Below are positions 11,389 through 21,652 of a DNA stretch of 64,000 nt, piece after piece. The notes under the pieces are model-generated. The model saw only the letters and a program-made list of their open reading frames with translations, was not told the origin of the DNA and did not search any database. How positions within the stretch are numbered: the stretch's first letter is position 1; the number at the start of each line of letters is the position of its first letter. The position numbers were made by a program, and so were the translations under genes. The DNA is taken from the NCBI GenBank assembly GCA_964036315.1, contig OZ038482.1, positions 9,337,520-9,401,519 of the forward strand, given 5' to 3'. Source of the stretch: Acanthosepion esculentum. Taxonomy: Eukaryota; Mollusca; Cephalopoda; Sepiida; Sepiidae.

Positions 11389-11926
11389 AAATTAACTGCA
11401 CCAAAGCCGTTCGAATTTCCAAATCCTGGAAATTGGCAGAATGGCCGCAGAGATTTCAACGCTTTCGGGAAGCATCGAAACTCTGGGTAAAAGATAATAA
11501 AACTTAAGTCAGTATGGGAAGCGAAGCCAGACATATATTCCAGACATTTTATTTCTTTCTCACGACGAGAAGACGCAAATGTGAACGACTCAGTTTTGGA
11601 AAAATTCAATGCTTCCTTCATGCCTAAAAGAAATATAATTAATGAAAGGGCCACATTTTATCTTAGAGTTCAGTTATCAGGAGAACCAGAGGAAACCTTT
11701 CTTTGCGTATTGCACGGATTAATAGAAAGATGTGTGCTTCCAAAGAAAAATGACCAAATCAGAAACTGTCTTGGACTACTGAATAAAAACCCATCGGAAA
11801 CATAACAACTAATTCCTGATTTGAAACTCGGAAAATCTACGGAGATGGCCAAGAGCAGTGAGCAAATAAAATATCAAATGGAAGAAATACACGAGGAAAA
11901 TGTAGACGAACTAAACTTCCCACCGT
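11389..11926 (+). pseudogene. Ty3/gypsy-type gag fragment
   Basis: Plus-strand translation begins LTAPKPFEFPNPGNWQNG (about 11391-11444), matching the usual N-terminal FxxPxxWxxW-like start of Mag/gypsy Gag. After a frame change near 11500 it continues FNASFMPKRNIINERATF at about 11605-11660. That is the capsid-region motif (YFxPKRNxIxERAxF), followed by QLSGEPEETFLCVLHGLIERC. The C-terminal part shows LIPDLKLGKSTEMAKSSEQI. An in-frame TAA at 11803-11805 stands where KLQL is normal, so the copy is dead. Gag forms the intracellular particle of these LTR retrotransposons. Nucleocapsid zinc knuckles and pol are missing. A candidate LTR follows at 12216-12904. Confidence 0.8.
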
Positions 11927-12215
11927 AAACACATTGGAGCATTACCCTATAGAATCGTCCATATTTTCTACTCACCTCAGTAAAAAATACACTCTTCCAT
12001 TAGAATCAGTTTTAACCAACCAACACCTCACATTGCGAAATTCGACTTTTTTATTGGTCGAGACGACACCAAAATGTGTATCGATTGTCGAAAATCTATT
12101 TTTCGCCACTCTCGCTGGAGCCTACTTTGACTTCCCAAAACAAATAAGAGGACAAATTTCAGTCCAATTCACCAGTCAGTAACTCAGCATCAGAGAGATG
12201 CCATACGAATCCACG

Positions 12216-12904
12216 CGTGTCACTACTTTGACTTAAGAAACTTTTCGTGCGTCAACTGCTGACTCAATCACCAACATCATTCTCTCTCTAAATCCATTAC
12301 AACTTTCTTAAAAAGTGTTCATTTGCATTACTAAATAGAAATTGTAATTTCAACAAAAGACAAACAAAAGACAGTCCAAGGTAAACAACTCTGGAAGAAG
12401 AAAAAAACAAATCCTACTTTAATCTCGCATATTTACTACCTAAATTACTTTTGTCGGAGTTAGCTCCTCCTCAGTTCTTTAATCCTTGCTATAAAAACTG
12501 GCTGACCCTTCTCTCTCTCGCTTTTTTTCGACTTAGGCCTTGGGCCGCTACCTCGCGCGGAGGCGAGGTAAAATCTTTTTCCACTTACACCAATATGTGA
12601 CCTCTCACAGAACAGCGTTTCCCAAATTCTGGGAACGCGCTAAGAACAATACACGTACGTACGAACACTACAACACACACACATAATTTCTCCATACAAA
12701 CTCTATGTAACAGTCCATGTCTTTGTTTAACTTGTTTTGTTATTAATATATATTTGTTTACCCATGTATATCGGTCTTGTTTGTTTTCTTTGTCTTCTTT
12801 GGACTTAATTAAAGTCCGACATTCCCATGTAGCTGGACCGGCTAGGAGGAAAGTTTAACCTTCTGATATCTCTTCACATCATCACCCAGCACGGTCCGCT
12901 ACAC
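12216..12904 (+). mobile_element. Candidate 3' LTR of the gypsy relic
   Basis: Starts TGTCACTACT and ends GGTCCGCTACA, giving TG...CA ends. It contains a CpG-rich patch at 12535-12570, and a T-rich stretch plus TTAATTAAAG near 12805 that could serve as the R/U5 region. It is placed downstream of gag on the same strand, as expected after internal loss of pol. No second LTR was found, so the borders are guesses. Confidence 0.3.
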
Positions 12905-13179
12905 CTTTTTTGATAAATTTTCCTTTCTTATTCTATTTGAACATTTCTTCAACAATTGAACATTCCTGAACTGTAAATCATTAACATACTTCATTCACAC
13001 TTCGTCAACTTTCATATAACCAAAACACAAGCTTTTTCCAATTGTATTAATTGTATATAAATGTTCGATATTTTCTAATTGAATTCACGACTACCGTTAT
13101 TTCTTGTTCAATTTTGCCTTGAGATTTATTCAACTTGTATGTCTATGCTTAATATTGTTGTGATTAATATGAAGAACAT
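12905..13179. other. No recognisable feature
   Basis: AT-rich sequence without domains, repeats or promoter-like structure that I can identify. Confidence 0.4.
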
Positions 13180-13430
13180 GCTTTCAAACTCATCATCTTA
13201 AAACAAAAAACCTTCTGATTACAAATTGATTTCATAGCAATCCCACCAACCCAAGGTTATAGGACCCAGTCTCTTCTGCTATTTGCCCATAGCTAAAGGG
13301 TGTGGAGAAGAGATGGATTCATACCTTTCTCGATATTGGAACATTAGTGAATGTAATGAACTCGACTGGAATTCGAACTCGGCTCTCCGATTCCCCAAGC
13401 TATTACTTCAACGCACTTATACATCATGAT
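13180..13430 (-). mobile_element. tRNA-derived SINE, family A, copy 1
   Basis: On the minus strand a B-box-like GAGTTCGAATTCCAG follows an A-box-like TAATAGCTTGGGG. The body word GGTATGAATCCATCTCTTCT comes next, then CAAATAGCAGAAGAGACTGGG. The same order is seen in eight other copies in the window. Such SINEs are transcribed by RNA polymerase III from internal boxes and mobilised by a LINE. This copy lacks an obvious tail. Confidence 0.75.
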
Positions 13431-13982
13431 CCCAAAAATAAGCAAATAATAATGAAACAAACTATTTGACCGTTAACAACATGTTACGGGACACTTCTGA
13501 AATCGTTTCGATGAATTTTCATAATCACGTATTTCTCACAAAAACTCTTCTCACCTAATAAGAACTTTTATAAGATATTTCTTTTGTTTCAGACAATATC
13601 ATTCCAAGTCATGTATCTAATTCCTGAATGATTAAATGTTGTTATTCCTACGAGCCTACTGTTTTTCTTAATAGTTGAACTAGACACTCCTTGCATGCGT
13701 TTATTGTTTCAAAAGGCAAAGGAAGCGACACAAATAAAAATGCCTGACATTCATGCGCAGTGCTGGAGAAAGAGCACACTTAGCTCACGTCGCCTCACAA
13801 TGACCCCGCTCCCTCCCGACAATGATATGTTTGCAGCAAGAATACTTATACAGGGTCAGACAATTAAATCTGAATCTTTCCGAAATTAAGTTAAAGCCCC
13901 GAGTCCGATTCATTCAAATGTGTAGGTAGAATGCAGTTTGGTAACCCTCGCTACTGTTAACTTCATTTTACACAAAAGGAAC
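13431..13982. other. No recognisable gene
   Basis: A 64-codon plus-strand frame at 13695-13889 has no recognised domain. Confidence 0.35.
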
Positions 13983-14475
13983 AGGAGAAAAGAGAGAGAG
14001 GGGGGGTGGGAGGGAGAGAGAGAGAGAGAGGGGGAAGAAAAATAGAAAGTGAGATCAAAAAGGGAGAGGGAGTAAGAGAGAGAGAGAGGGAGAGAGAGAG
14101 AGAGGGAGAGAGAGAGAGGAGGGAAATTAGAGAAAGAGATATAAATATAGAAATAGGAAACGAGAGATAGAAAGAGGTAGAGAGGCAAAGAGAAATAGAA
14201 AGAAGAGACAAAAAGGGAGGGTATAGATAGAGGGAAGGAGTAAAAGAAAGAGAAATAGATAAAAAGAGAGAGAAGAAAAGAGTGGAGAAATAGGAAGAGA
14301 GAAAAAGATATATAGAGTGCGAGATGGAGAGAAAGAGTAAAGAGGGAAATGAAGAGAGTGAAAGGGAAAGAGAGAGAAAGTGATAGAGAGAAGGAGAGAA
14401 AGAGTGGAAGGGAGAAAGAGAAGTGTGGATAAAGGGAGAGAGAGAGAGAGAGAGAAGTGTAGAAAAAGAGAGTGA
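13983..14475. repeat. GA-rich polypurine tract of about 490 bp
   Basis: Almost pure purine on the plus strand (GAGAGA, AGAAAG, GGGAG words) with scattered T. The 193- and 197-codon minus-strand frames rich in Ser, Leu and Phe come from reading CTCTCT-type repeats and are not genes. Such tracts can form H-DNA. Confidence 0.95.
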
Positions 14476-14784
14476 TTTTTGACGTAAGCATCTGGGCTGT
14501 GATTTTGTTTTGTTACTTGAATGGATAATATACACAGATAAATATTTATGCCACAAGGGAAATGCAGGTTTTACAAGTATACAGGTGTACTGGCAACAAG
14601 ATCAACAGTAAGATGCTTTTATTAATTGTTTTTGTTAATTCTAATCAGTATCAATCCTATCATCATGATTACCATACGGGTTATTGTCCCCATCTTTGTT
14701 GTTGTTATCGTGTAAGGAAGACAGACCTTGTCAGCTTTCTAGTCTTCCTTCTTGACCTTTTTATTTCTGCTGGACACCGTATTT
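14476..14784. other. No recognisable feature
   Basis: A 74-codon plus-strand frame at 14562-14786 has no recognised domain. Confidence 0.35.
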
Positions 14785-14955
14785 AGGGATTAGACAATGA
14801 AATCAGGAATGGCTGATCATATATAGAGGGAAAAGTGTTGTCATTAACCCCCGTGAAATGGAATACAAATATGAGAGAAGAATACTAGAGAATCAGACGT
14901 CTGAAAGAATCAACACGTCTACTAGCTTATAAGGATTTTCTTAGTAGGCCTAGCA
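14785..14955. repeat. Dispersed repeat family D, copy 1
   Basis: Inverted relative of 18190-18352: shares CAATGAAATCAGG, ATGGCTGATCAT, CAGACGTCTGAAAGAATCAAC and TAGTAGGCCTAGCAT in order with many substitutions. Family not identified. Confidence 0.7.
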
Positions 14956-14962
14956 TTTGTTT

Positions 14963-15785
14963 ACAATGATGTTCACCCTGTACAAAACTCAAGAGCCACT
15001 TGAGGTAGAGTGTTATAGAGTAAGAGGCATAGTCTATGGGGATATGTGGTATGAATAACGGTTAGCACTAGACTTGAACAGATTAAGATTGTAGTGATCG
15101 GGAAAACACCCTCTTGGGAGTTGTTTCCCCAGAGCCGTGTTGCTTCTCGAATGGAACTTACATCTGACTAATGGAATGCGAAGAGAATGAGGGTAGTTCG
15201 CAACTATGGGCGTGGCATGGCGGATCTTAGTCGTGAAGGCTAGTGGAACTAAGGAATGTTCGTCTGATCTAGCGATTGACTAGCGAGAGGCTTGCGACTT
15301 TTCGTCTGTGAGAAAGGTGTTGTAGGGCGGAAAATAATTTGTCACCCACAAGGACGCAGAAACGCTTTTGGAGTCTATCGAGACCGCAAAGTGAGGACTG
15401 GGCAACTCCTGCCCATATATGGCAGCAGTACTCCATTTTCGGCCTGATCTGGCTCTTGTAAAGGTAGAGGATAGCACAAAGAGTCAGCACTGGAGTGCTA
15501 CAGGGAACTGACCATGTTTCCAGCATCTTTAGCGATGGGTCGTATGTACGAGCTGCACTTGAGGGTCTGGGTTGAGTTTAGAGCCCAATACACGGGGTCT
15601 CCCCGAAGGAACATTAATTCATCGTGATTGGTGATATGTATCCGATCGGCGGTGATGGAATGGAACTAGTTTGGTTTTCGAGGCATTAAATGTAACCAGC
15701 CAGTTTTTCCCCGACAGAGCTGTAAGAGCTAGATCAGAGGAGAGATCAGCTGCCAATCTCTGGTCATATAGCACAGAAATAAACA
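14963..15785 (-). pseudogene. LINE family L, C-terminal reverse transcriptase and 3' end
   Basis: The minus strand reads, with frameshifts, ADLSSDLALTALSGKNWL, then LVTFNASKTK near 15700, typical of the region after the catalytic YADD box in CR1/jockey-like enzymes. An open frame at 15526-15269 follows with LYLYKSQIRPKMEYCCHIWAG and LQHLSHRRKVASLSLVNR. That is the C-terminal thumb region with the SQIRPxxEYCxHIWAG motif. It finishes with the NSLPR-like tail region and a 3' end conserved in other copies (ACAATGATGTTCACCCTGTACA on the plus strand at 14965). Reverse transcriptase would copy LINE RNA at a nicked target, but this copy is 5' truncated and frameshifted. Other family L pieces: 19183-19407, 21896-24060, 26340-26570, 30158-30720, 46440-47015, 54430-55190. 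Confidence 0.85.
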
Positions 15786-15944
15786 TGACATGAGAGATAT
15801 ATTAATAAAGAAAGAAAGATAAATGCCAACAAGGCTTCAACTGCAGTAGCAGACGCAATGGAAAATGAAACTGGATGCAGTCAAGCTGCAACAGTACTCA
15901 ACAGCAGGCAGGTTACATAGATTTTAAGTTCTCTGCTTATAATT
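15786..15944. other. Short unassigned segment
   Basis: No clear identity. It joins the LINE L truncation point to the SINE S head. Confidence 0.3.
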
Positions 15945-16325
15945 TTCCCACGTGTCAATAGCTTAGTGGAGTAAAGCGTTGGTTTTGTGGATTTGCTGAT
16001 TTTAGTAATTGTGGGTTCAATTCCTGAGCTGGGTAGTAAACACAGTGGAAACGGGTCTAGCAATAACTGAAAAGTATTAAATAAGTACTATATAAAAGAT
16101 CACTGGACATGGACAGTAGAGCTAGAACAATCTACCTCCGTAGATTAAATATGAAATTTCTTGAGGGTTACTCTGATCGACAAGTACCTGACAAAGACCG
16201 GAGTTTGCAACGACTGAAACATTGTGATAACAACATCAAAGATGAAGATAATAGACCGCAGGTAAATAATGATAAATGTTCATCCCCAAAATTCAGACAG
16301 AAAACATTATCATTTCACACACCGT
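15945..16325 (+). mobile_element. tRNA-derived SINE family S, copy 1
   Basis: The tRNA-like head has a near-perfect A box (TAGCTTAGTGGAG, about 15957-15970) and B box (GGGTTCAATTCCTG, about 16011-16025). The tail module is recognisable at about 16185-16290: CCTGACAAAGACCGG, ACTGAAACATTGTGATAA, then AAAGATGAAGATAATAGACC. In better-preserved copies this tail reads CTGAAGAAGGC...GAAACGTTGTAATAA followed by AAGATGAGGACAATAGTCCG. Expected to be transcribed by RNA polymerase III and mobilised by a LINE or PLE. A 72-codon frame across it is fortuitous. Confidence 0.75.
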
Positions 16326-16764
16326 GACAACCTCTTGGTTTATTAATTCAATACAATTGCTATAAAATGATGAAGAAAGCATTTGTTTAAGAGCCTGACA
16401 AAAATTTGCGTGTCTCATATCTGATAATCGGTTAAGATTATCCGGGCACATTTGTATCTTTTCAACACCCACAAAACCAATCTACATCTATGCTGAGCGG
16501 ACTTTAGTTACACTATCTGGAAGAGAGCAGATAATCCAGAATGATTAATAACTGAACAAGGTCCGTACACTCAGACCCTCTGTCACGATGACTTGTAACT
16601 TCCTGCTATCACAACCATCGAAAGCTTCCAAATAGTTTCGACCGAAATTCATTTGCATGGCTAAGGGGTCAGCCCTTGGTGTACGGTTTTCAGGCAATTC
16701 TCAACAGTGCCACACGCCGAGATTGTCTACTCAGGCTGATATTACCAAAAATGTTACATCTTTG
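16326..16764. other. No recognisable feature
   Basis: Contains a 66-codon frame without a recognised domain that overlaps the SINE-like head at the right. Confidence 0.35.
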
Positions 16765-16852
16765 ATAAATCCACCATGGCGAGATGCGAATCCGAGTTAC
16801 CTGGTCGGAACGCTGAAGTTCTATCCACTAGGCCACTTGACGAAATTCAGTT
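16765..16852 (-). mobile_element. Isolated tRNA-like SINE head
   Basis: Minus strand: GTGGCCTAGTGGATAGAAC (A-box region), then GTTCCGACCAGG and TCGGATTCGCATCTCG, in the position of a B box. The spacing suits a tRNA-derived SINE head, but no body or tail of families A or S is attached. Confidence 0.55.
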
Positions 16853-17004
16853 CTTAAAATACCAATTGAAGCGTTCATATGAATATCTTGCTGTTTTCGT
16901 TTGGGATTTTATTTTTCCAAATTTATACAAGTCTGTTGGATTTAATGGGTGCATTTCTGGAAAAAAGGTTCGAACTTTAAAAATTCCACCACACTTGTTT
17001 CCAT

Positions 17005-18025
17005 AAACCCAATTAGAATCTTATTTACATTCGGAATATCATCCTCATCTTTGTTGTTATTATCACAACGTTTCGGCCATTGTGCCCTCCAGCCTTCTTC
17101 AGGTGGATGGACAGTTGCGTACTGGACATTTGCCTCCCGGACAATTGCGCACAATACAATTGCGTCCCTGGACATTTGCGTCCCTAGACAAATGCATCCC
17201 TGGATAATTGTTTACCTCTGATAATTTTTTGAAGTTACCATTTTTTTTAAAGAGCTGTTTAATATAGAAATTTGCACATCAATATATTTATTTCCATTCT
17301 GAAATGTAGTTAACATAAATAAAAAAGAGAGAAAAAATATTTTTAAAAGGAAGAGAAAATTAAACTAGCAGTTTCAGTTCACCCCAGCAGTACGTACCAC
17401 AAACATCTTATTAATTCTAGATTTATAGATTATATTTTTTATTTAGAACTCATAGCTAAGTTCCGAAAATCAAACACTAGTGGAAAAATATTTGTGGACG
17501 AAGAAAATTACAGATACCACTATAATAAGAAAAACGCCGATGGAGCAAAAACATACTGGTGATGTGTAGAGCGATCTTGGAACACTGTTAATCTGTCCTT
17601 ACATTTTAAACAAAAATAAATTTTTAATTTTTTAAATTTTATTCCTATTTCAAAAATTCATGATTACTACCTATGCATTTTTCAAAATGTATGGTAATTG
17701 CCTTTAAAAGCTTCAAAAATTACCAGAGGTACGCAATTATCCAGGGACACAAATGTCTGGTACGCAATTGTCCAGGGACGCAAATGTTTGGTACGCAATT
17801 GTCCTAGAACCCTGTCGATCCAGGTAACCTGCAGGGAATTTCGAAGCGAACACTTTATATAATCTACGGGGATAAGTTGGCCTCATTCCGTTGGCCATGT
17901 CTAGAGGGATGTCTTGTTTTTAATACAGCTCTGTTACTTTTCACCCAGGGATTGAACTCACAATTATTATGTCACTGAATTCACGAACCAACTCTTTGAT
18001 CCAGTGGGCTATTCTCCCGTGGGAC
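17005..18025 (-). mobile_element. SINE family S, copy 2, split by a TIR element
   Basis: The minus strand begins with a tRNA-like head (A box TAGCCCACTGGATCAAAG, B box GAGTTCAATCCCTGG, plus coordinates about 17950-18010). The body runs to about 17822, is interrupted by the element at 17105-17821, and resumes with the tail: ACCTGAAGAAGGCTGG, AATGGCCGAAACGTTGTG, AACAAAGATGAGGATG (plus 17020-17104). The uninterrupted relatives at 47143-47400 and 61030-61345 show the empty-site arrangement. Confidence 0.8.
17105..17821. mobile_element. 717-bp terminal-inverted-repeat element (MITE-like), AGGT target duplication
   Basis: Flanked by AGGT on both sides (17101-17104 and 17822-17825). The termini match: GGATGGACAG at the left and the reverse complement GGATCGACAG at the right. 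Internal to each end are several inverted copies of an 11-14-bp subrepeat of the type GGACAATTGCGT / GGACATTTGCGTCCC (17113-17215, and reversed at 17740-17815). The centre is AT-rich and non-coding, so it is non-autonomous. The superfamily is not assigned, as I do not recognise the termini. Confidence 0.82.
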
Positions 18026-18189
18026 AATCCTTAAACCTAATTTGCCTACCGATGGGTACTATTGTCGTTACTATTTGTCATATTGACTGCATTCACCGAA
18101 GCTACTCTTTTTTACTGCTATTACCGTTGAAGCTTTGCTGTCATTTCTCTTTATGTTTTTATTAACGGCTCCCGTTTTGTATTTATTTT
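18026..18189. other. No recognisable feature
   Basis: Mixed-composition sequence between SINE S and repeat D. Confidence 0.35.
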
Positions 18190-18352
18190 TTATGCTAGGC
18201 CTACTAACGTGTTCCTCATAGCTTAGCATTTAAGTTGATTCTTTCAGACATCTGACCTTCCAGTGTCTCGTAATTTATTTCATTCCACAGGGAATTATGG
18301 TAACCGTTTTCCCTTCGTACATGATCAGCCATGCCTGATTTCATTGCCTCAC
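18190..18352. repeat. Dispersed repeat family D, copy 2 (inverted)
   Basis: Reverse-complement relative of 14785-14955 at roughly three-quarters identity by eye. Confidence 0.7.
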
Positions 18353-19182
18353 CCATTAGTGAGATGCTAGACAAACGTTGGGATTTGACTTATTTGCGTA
18401 TAGAAAAACAGTTCATAACTAAAAGAAAATTTAAATTATATGTCCTTTGTTGTAAAAAAAAAACTTCTGTTTCAGAAGTTGTTCAGTTTAAAAATTGCAA
18501 GTTATATCTACATGTGTATGTGTGTAGATACGAGGTCTTCGTTTTTTTTTAGTTGAATTCCTGGTTTGACAATATTGATTTGCGGTCTTAAGTAAGACGT
18601 TCAAGGCCAAGCATGATTGGTAACATATTTTGTCTTCTTCAGAATTAATAAAAAAAATGAAAGTACTTTTACTATTTCTTCGTACATTGCTTGAGTATAT
18701 TTGTATATCCACTTATGCCTACATGTACGTGAGTTCGTAGTCAGTTATTTGTATAAGTATATGTATTTGTTCAAAGTTTGTTTTGTGTAGGCATTGACAA
18801 TTACACGTGTCTTGTATATATATATATATATTTCGCAAGTATATACACACGGACACATTCACATTATATAAAACTGTTGACAAACATACATACATGAACA
18901 TACTGGAGCCAGGGAAGTAGATTCATTCATTTTTGGATATTAGTCTTTGATTCAAAGAAAGTCAAAGAAGCCACTCAAAGAACTGTAACAAAATTTTGTA
19001 CTTTGGCAGCGATAAAGAAAAAGTTAAAATAATTGAATTCCAACTAATAAAATATAATACTGACATATATAGATAAATGTAGACGTATTGGAGTACAGGT
19101 AATTACTTCGGCATCTATGAGGTATATATTTAGGTATTTACACATACGCTCACACTCACACACACGTGTCCGGTTGTATGTG
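18353..19182. other. No recognisable gene; minor TA/TG tracts
   Basis: Includes TA repeats at about 18817-18832 and TG/CA words near 18505-18530 and 19140-19165. Small frames here are low complexity. Confidence 0.4.
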
Positions 19183-19403
19183 TCATTTTCACAATGAGGT
19201 TCACTCTGTACAAGACCCAAGAGCCACTCAAAATAGGGGTTACAGAGTAAGAGGTACAATTTATGTGGATATGTAGAGAAGATAACGGTTAATTCTAGAC
19301 TTGATCAGATTAAGATTGTAGATCGGGAAAACCTCCTCTTGGGAGTTGTTCCACAGAGCAACAATTCGCGAAAAGAAGCTGCTCGAGTGGAACCTACCAA
19401 TGG

Positions 19404-19407
<4 letters not shown>
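19183..19407 (-). pseudogene. LINE family L, 3' end only
   Basis: Aligns by words with the 3' end of the copies at 14963 and 30158: TTCACTCTGTACAAGACCCAAGAGCCACTC, in pieces, then GAGTAAGAGGTACA, CTAGACTTGATCAGATTAAG and CCTCTTGGGAGTTGTTCC. It encodes the degenerate C-terminal NSLPRxxFPDxxN-type region. The CA tract immediately to its right marks the break. Confidence 0.8.

Positions 19408-19450
<43 letters not shown>
19408..19450. repeat. (CA)n(TA)n microsatellite
   Basis: About 19 CA units, then a few TA units. Confidence 0.95.
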
Positions 19451-19452
<2 letters not shown>

Positions 19453-19709
19453 TGATAATAAGAAGACGGAGACTTTAATAATCCGTTTCGTTTATAATTT
19501 TTATTTCATGAACACCGAGATGTTCACCCCATCAGAACAACAACCTGCTCCACGAATGGAGAAATTACACCGGACGGACACTTTAGCTTGGTAGTGGCGA
19601 GGGAAGGTGAGAGAAGGGGGTTGGTAAAGATAGGGCATAGAGATTGGGGGTTAGTAGTGGACGGTTTCCTCAACCAAGAATTTACTCTACACTTTTACAA
19701 CTTCCGGGG
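19451..19709. other. Unassigned; upstream part of an open frame
   Basis: Sequence between the CA tract and the GIY-YIG fragment. An open frame of 81 codons (19588-19833, +) begins here, but its first 40 residues match nothing I recognise. Confidence 0.35.
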
Positions 19710-19833
19710 CAGATGCGATCTGTGTATACAGGAAACAATCACAATAATCAAGTACACAAATGTTAACCAATTATTAAACCAACGTAGCGAGCTTATCTTT
19801 AAATGTAGACATAAAGACAAATCCAAAGAATGA
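19710..19833 (+). pseudogene. C-terminal end of a Penelope-type GIY-YIG endonuclease
   Basis: The frame reads RCDLCIQETITIIKYTNVN, then QLLNQRSELIFKCRHKDK, before the stop. This is the conserved C-terminal pattern (RCNLCLxEKxxIIK...LLNKRSELxxKCRHxxK) of the GIY-YIG endonuclease domain found in PLE and related retroelements. That domain nicks target DNA. Only the last 40 or so residues remain; the GIY, YIG and catalytic Arg/His region are absent. A longer homologue lies in convergent orientation at 20951-21433. Confidence 0.8.
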
Positions 19834-20032
19834 CACAAGAAGTGGTGGTTCGTTGATAAGGATAGTAGCACATATGGTAGCACACACATGTGTCGAAATG
19901 TAGATTTGGACACGTAGCTAGAAGTACACGATAGTAAGTATTTTGTGAACTTCTACATACATGGCAGGACCTAAGATTATCTTGCCGAGGTACACCTTAC
20001 CCAGGTTTCCAAACTAACACATTTTATAACAT

Positions 20033-20660
20033 TTCCATAATTCATAGCTTCTTCCTTAAGTTTACTATTTGCTTTTGAATGTCTATTCGCCTCTTGATTT
20101 TCTAAAGTCATTTGCTGTATCCACCTATTGTATCTGACAATATCTTAGTGATTCCTATTATTAATTGTACCAGTGACTATTACTAACAATCAACCTACTA
20201 TATAAATCCATTTACATAGTTTCAAAAGTTAAGAAATATCTAGGCAGGTCAGGCTGCTAAGCTACTAATACCCCGACTTTTCCTTTTCACCCTCTTCTTC
20301 TCCAAGACTCCCACCCACTCTATATTTCCCTCTTATGTTCCCCTCATCTCAATGTCTCCACTAACCATCAGACATTCCATAATCCATAGCCCTCTCCCTA
20401 AGTTTGGTATTTGCTTTTTGGATGTCTATCAATTATTCAAAGTCATTTAATGCATCCACCTATTGTATCTAACCTATTATTGTGATTTCTAATTATTATT
20501 TGTACTAGTGACCAACTCATAACTTTCAACCCACGATATAAATCCATTTACATAGTTCCAAAAATTAAAAAGTATCTAAGCAGGGCAGGTTGCTAAAGCT
20601 ACCATTACCCTGCCTTTCCCTTCTCACCCTCCTCTTCATAAGCCCGTCCACACCTTCTAT
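20033..20660. repeat. Tandem duplication, 342-bp period
   Basis: 20033-20374 and 20375-20660 share TTCCATAATTCATAGC, TGTATCCACCTATTGTATCT, TATAAATCCATTTACATAGT and the TCACCCTC.TCTTC end in order, with several small differences. It sits between two Penelope-type endonuclease ends, so it may be 3' UTR of a PLE duplicated in tandem, which is inference. Confidence 0.85.
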
Positions 20661-20950
20661 AATGGTCTCCAATGACTATAATACTTCAGCCAAAAAAATT
20701 AAAATGCTTAACTTTTACCATAGTTACACCGAATTTATTTTATTTAGATTAAGATCCATTTAATTAAATTAACTTGAATCGACCTGATTTATCCTACATA
20801 AAAACAACAAACGGTATATTTTCGAGTGGTGTATATTCATATTTTAATTTCTTTTTAATTAAAGAGAGATTTCTTATTTAAACAGAAAAAATTATGCTCA
20901 AAATAAATAAATAAATTGTAATTTACATTAAAAATAAACCGTAATTTACA
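20661..20950. other. No recognisable feature
   Basis: AT-rich sequence with a local direct repeat (TAATTTACATTAAAAAT twice, 20917-20959). Confidence 0.4.
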
Positions 20951-21433
20951 TTAAAAATTAAAAAAAACAAACTGGGTCAACGTATTTAAGAAGATATTTA
21001 TTATATGCCTACATGTAACCATCAATTCATTTCTCTTGTTTAATAAGCTAGGGTTATTTAATTGTTTTAAGATGGCCAGTTTTTCAACTAAACATAAATT
21101 GTATTTATTTCTTTTACCGTTATAAGCCTTAGCTCTAGATATAATTTCCCAGTTGCTTGATGGTGAGATGCCCGCATTTTTAAATTGCCAGAAATCTTTT
21201 GAGAGAACAGTGCTGTTTTTGTATTTTAAATTACTTAAGGCCATTCGATGACGGTAAAAACGAAATTTCCATGAATTTTCCGTGGAACCAAAATAAAATT
21301 TAATATCTTTACTGAAATGTATGTTCGCTCGGTATATAATATTATCGGTCATACACTGACTATTTAAGGGATAGATCTTATTTTTTCTGTAGTTGCATTT
21401 ATTTTTTGAAGAATTTACCACCACCACTATCAT
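20951..21433 (-). pseudogene. Penelope-type GIY-YIG endonuclease domain, 160-codon open frame
   Basis: A 160-residue frame covers most of the endonuclease domain. Residues 13-27 correspond to the Cys-rich linker (CNYRKNKIYPLNSQC), where one Cys of the usual CxCRxxxxCPLxGxC appears as Tyr twice. NIIYRANI (31-38) is the GIY-side strand and KFYFGSTENSWKFRFYRHRM (45-64) holds the YIG-like FYFGST with the catalytic Arg and the following His. NSTVLSKDFW stands where family members usually have NSTELSK, so the conserved acidic residue is Val here. KYNLCLVEKLAILKQ and LLNKRNELMVTCRH close the domain. No reverse transcriptase is attached upstream, so this is a 5'-truncated relic, although the frame is still open. 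It would act as a DNA nickase on nuclear DNA. Confidence 0.85.
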
Positions 21434-21652
21434 AAAATGCTAGATAATTTATATAAATCAGTCCAAGTTAGATTATCCACAAAGTCCAACAATAAGGAAA
21501 TATTAGATAAGTATAAGATTAAATATATACAGGCTTTAGAACTAAGCCATCATAAAGTAAACTTAGAAATAAATAAAGAAGGTAAAAATAAGCAGAATCA
21601 TCGAAAATGCAACATCATATGGTTTAATTCAACTTCTAAATGTAATGTTATA

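Noticed and set aside
13910..14556. Two Ser/Leu/Phe-rich frames of 193 and 197 codons
   Set aside because: They are two readings of the same GA-rich simple repeat in different frames and have no domain or codon bias of a gene.
15945..16040. Functional tRNA gene
   Set aside because: A and B boxes are good, but acceptor and anticodon stems cannot be paired and the sequence continues into the SINE body; the same holds for 16765-16852, 17950-18010, 28350-28414 and 63210-63274.
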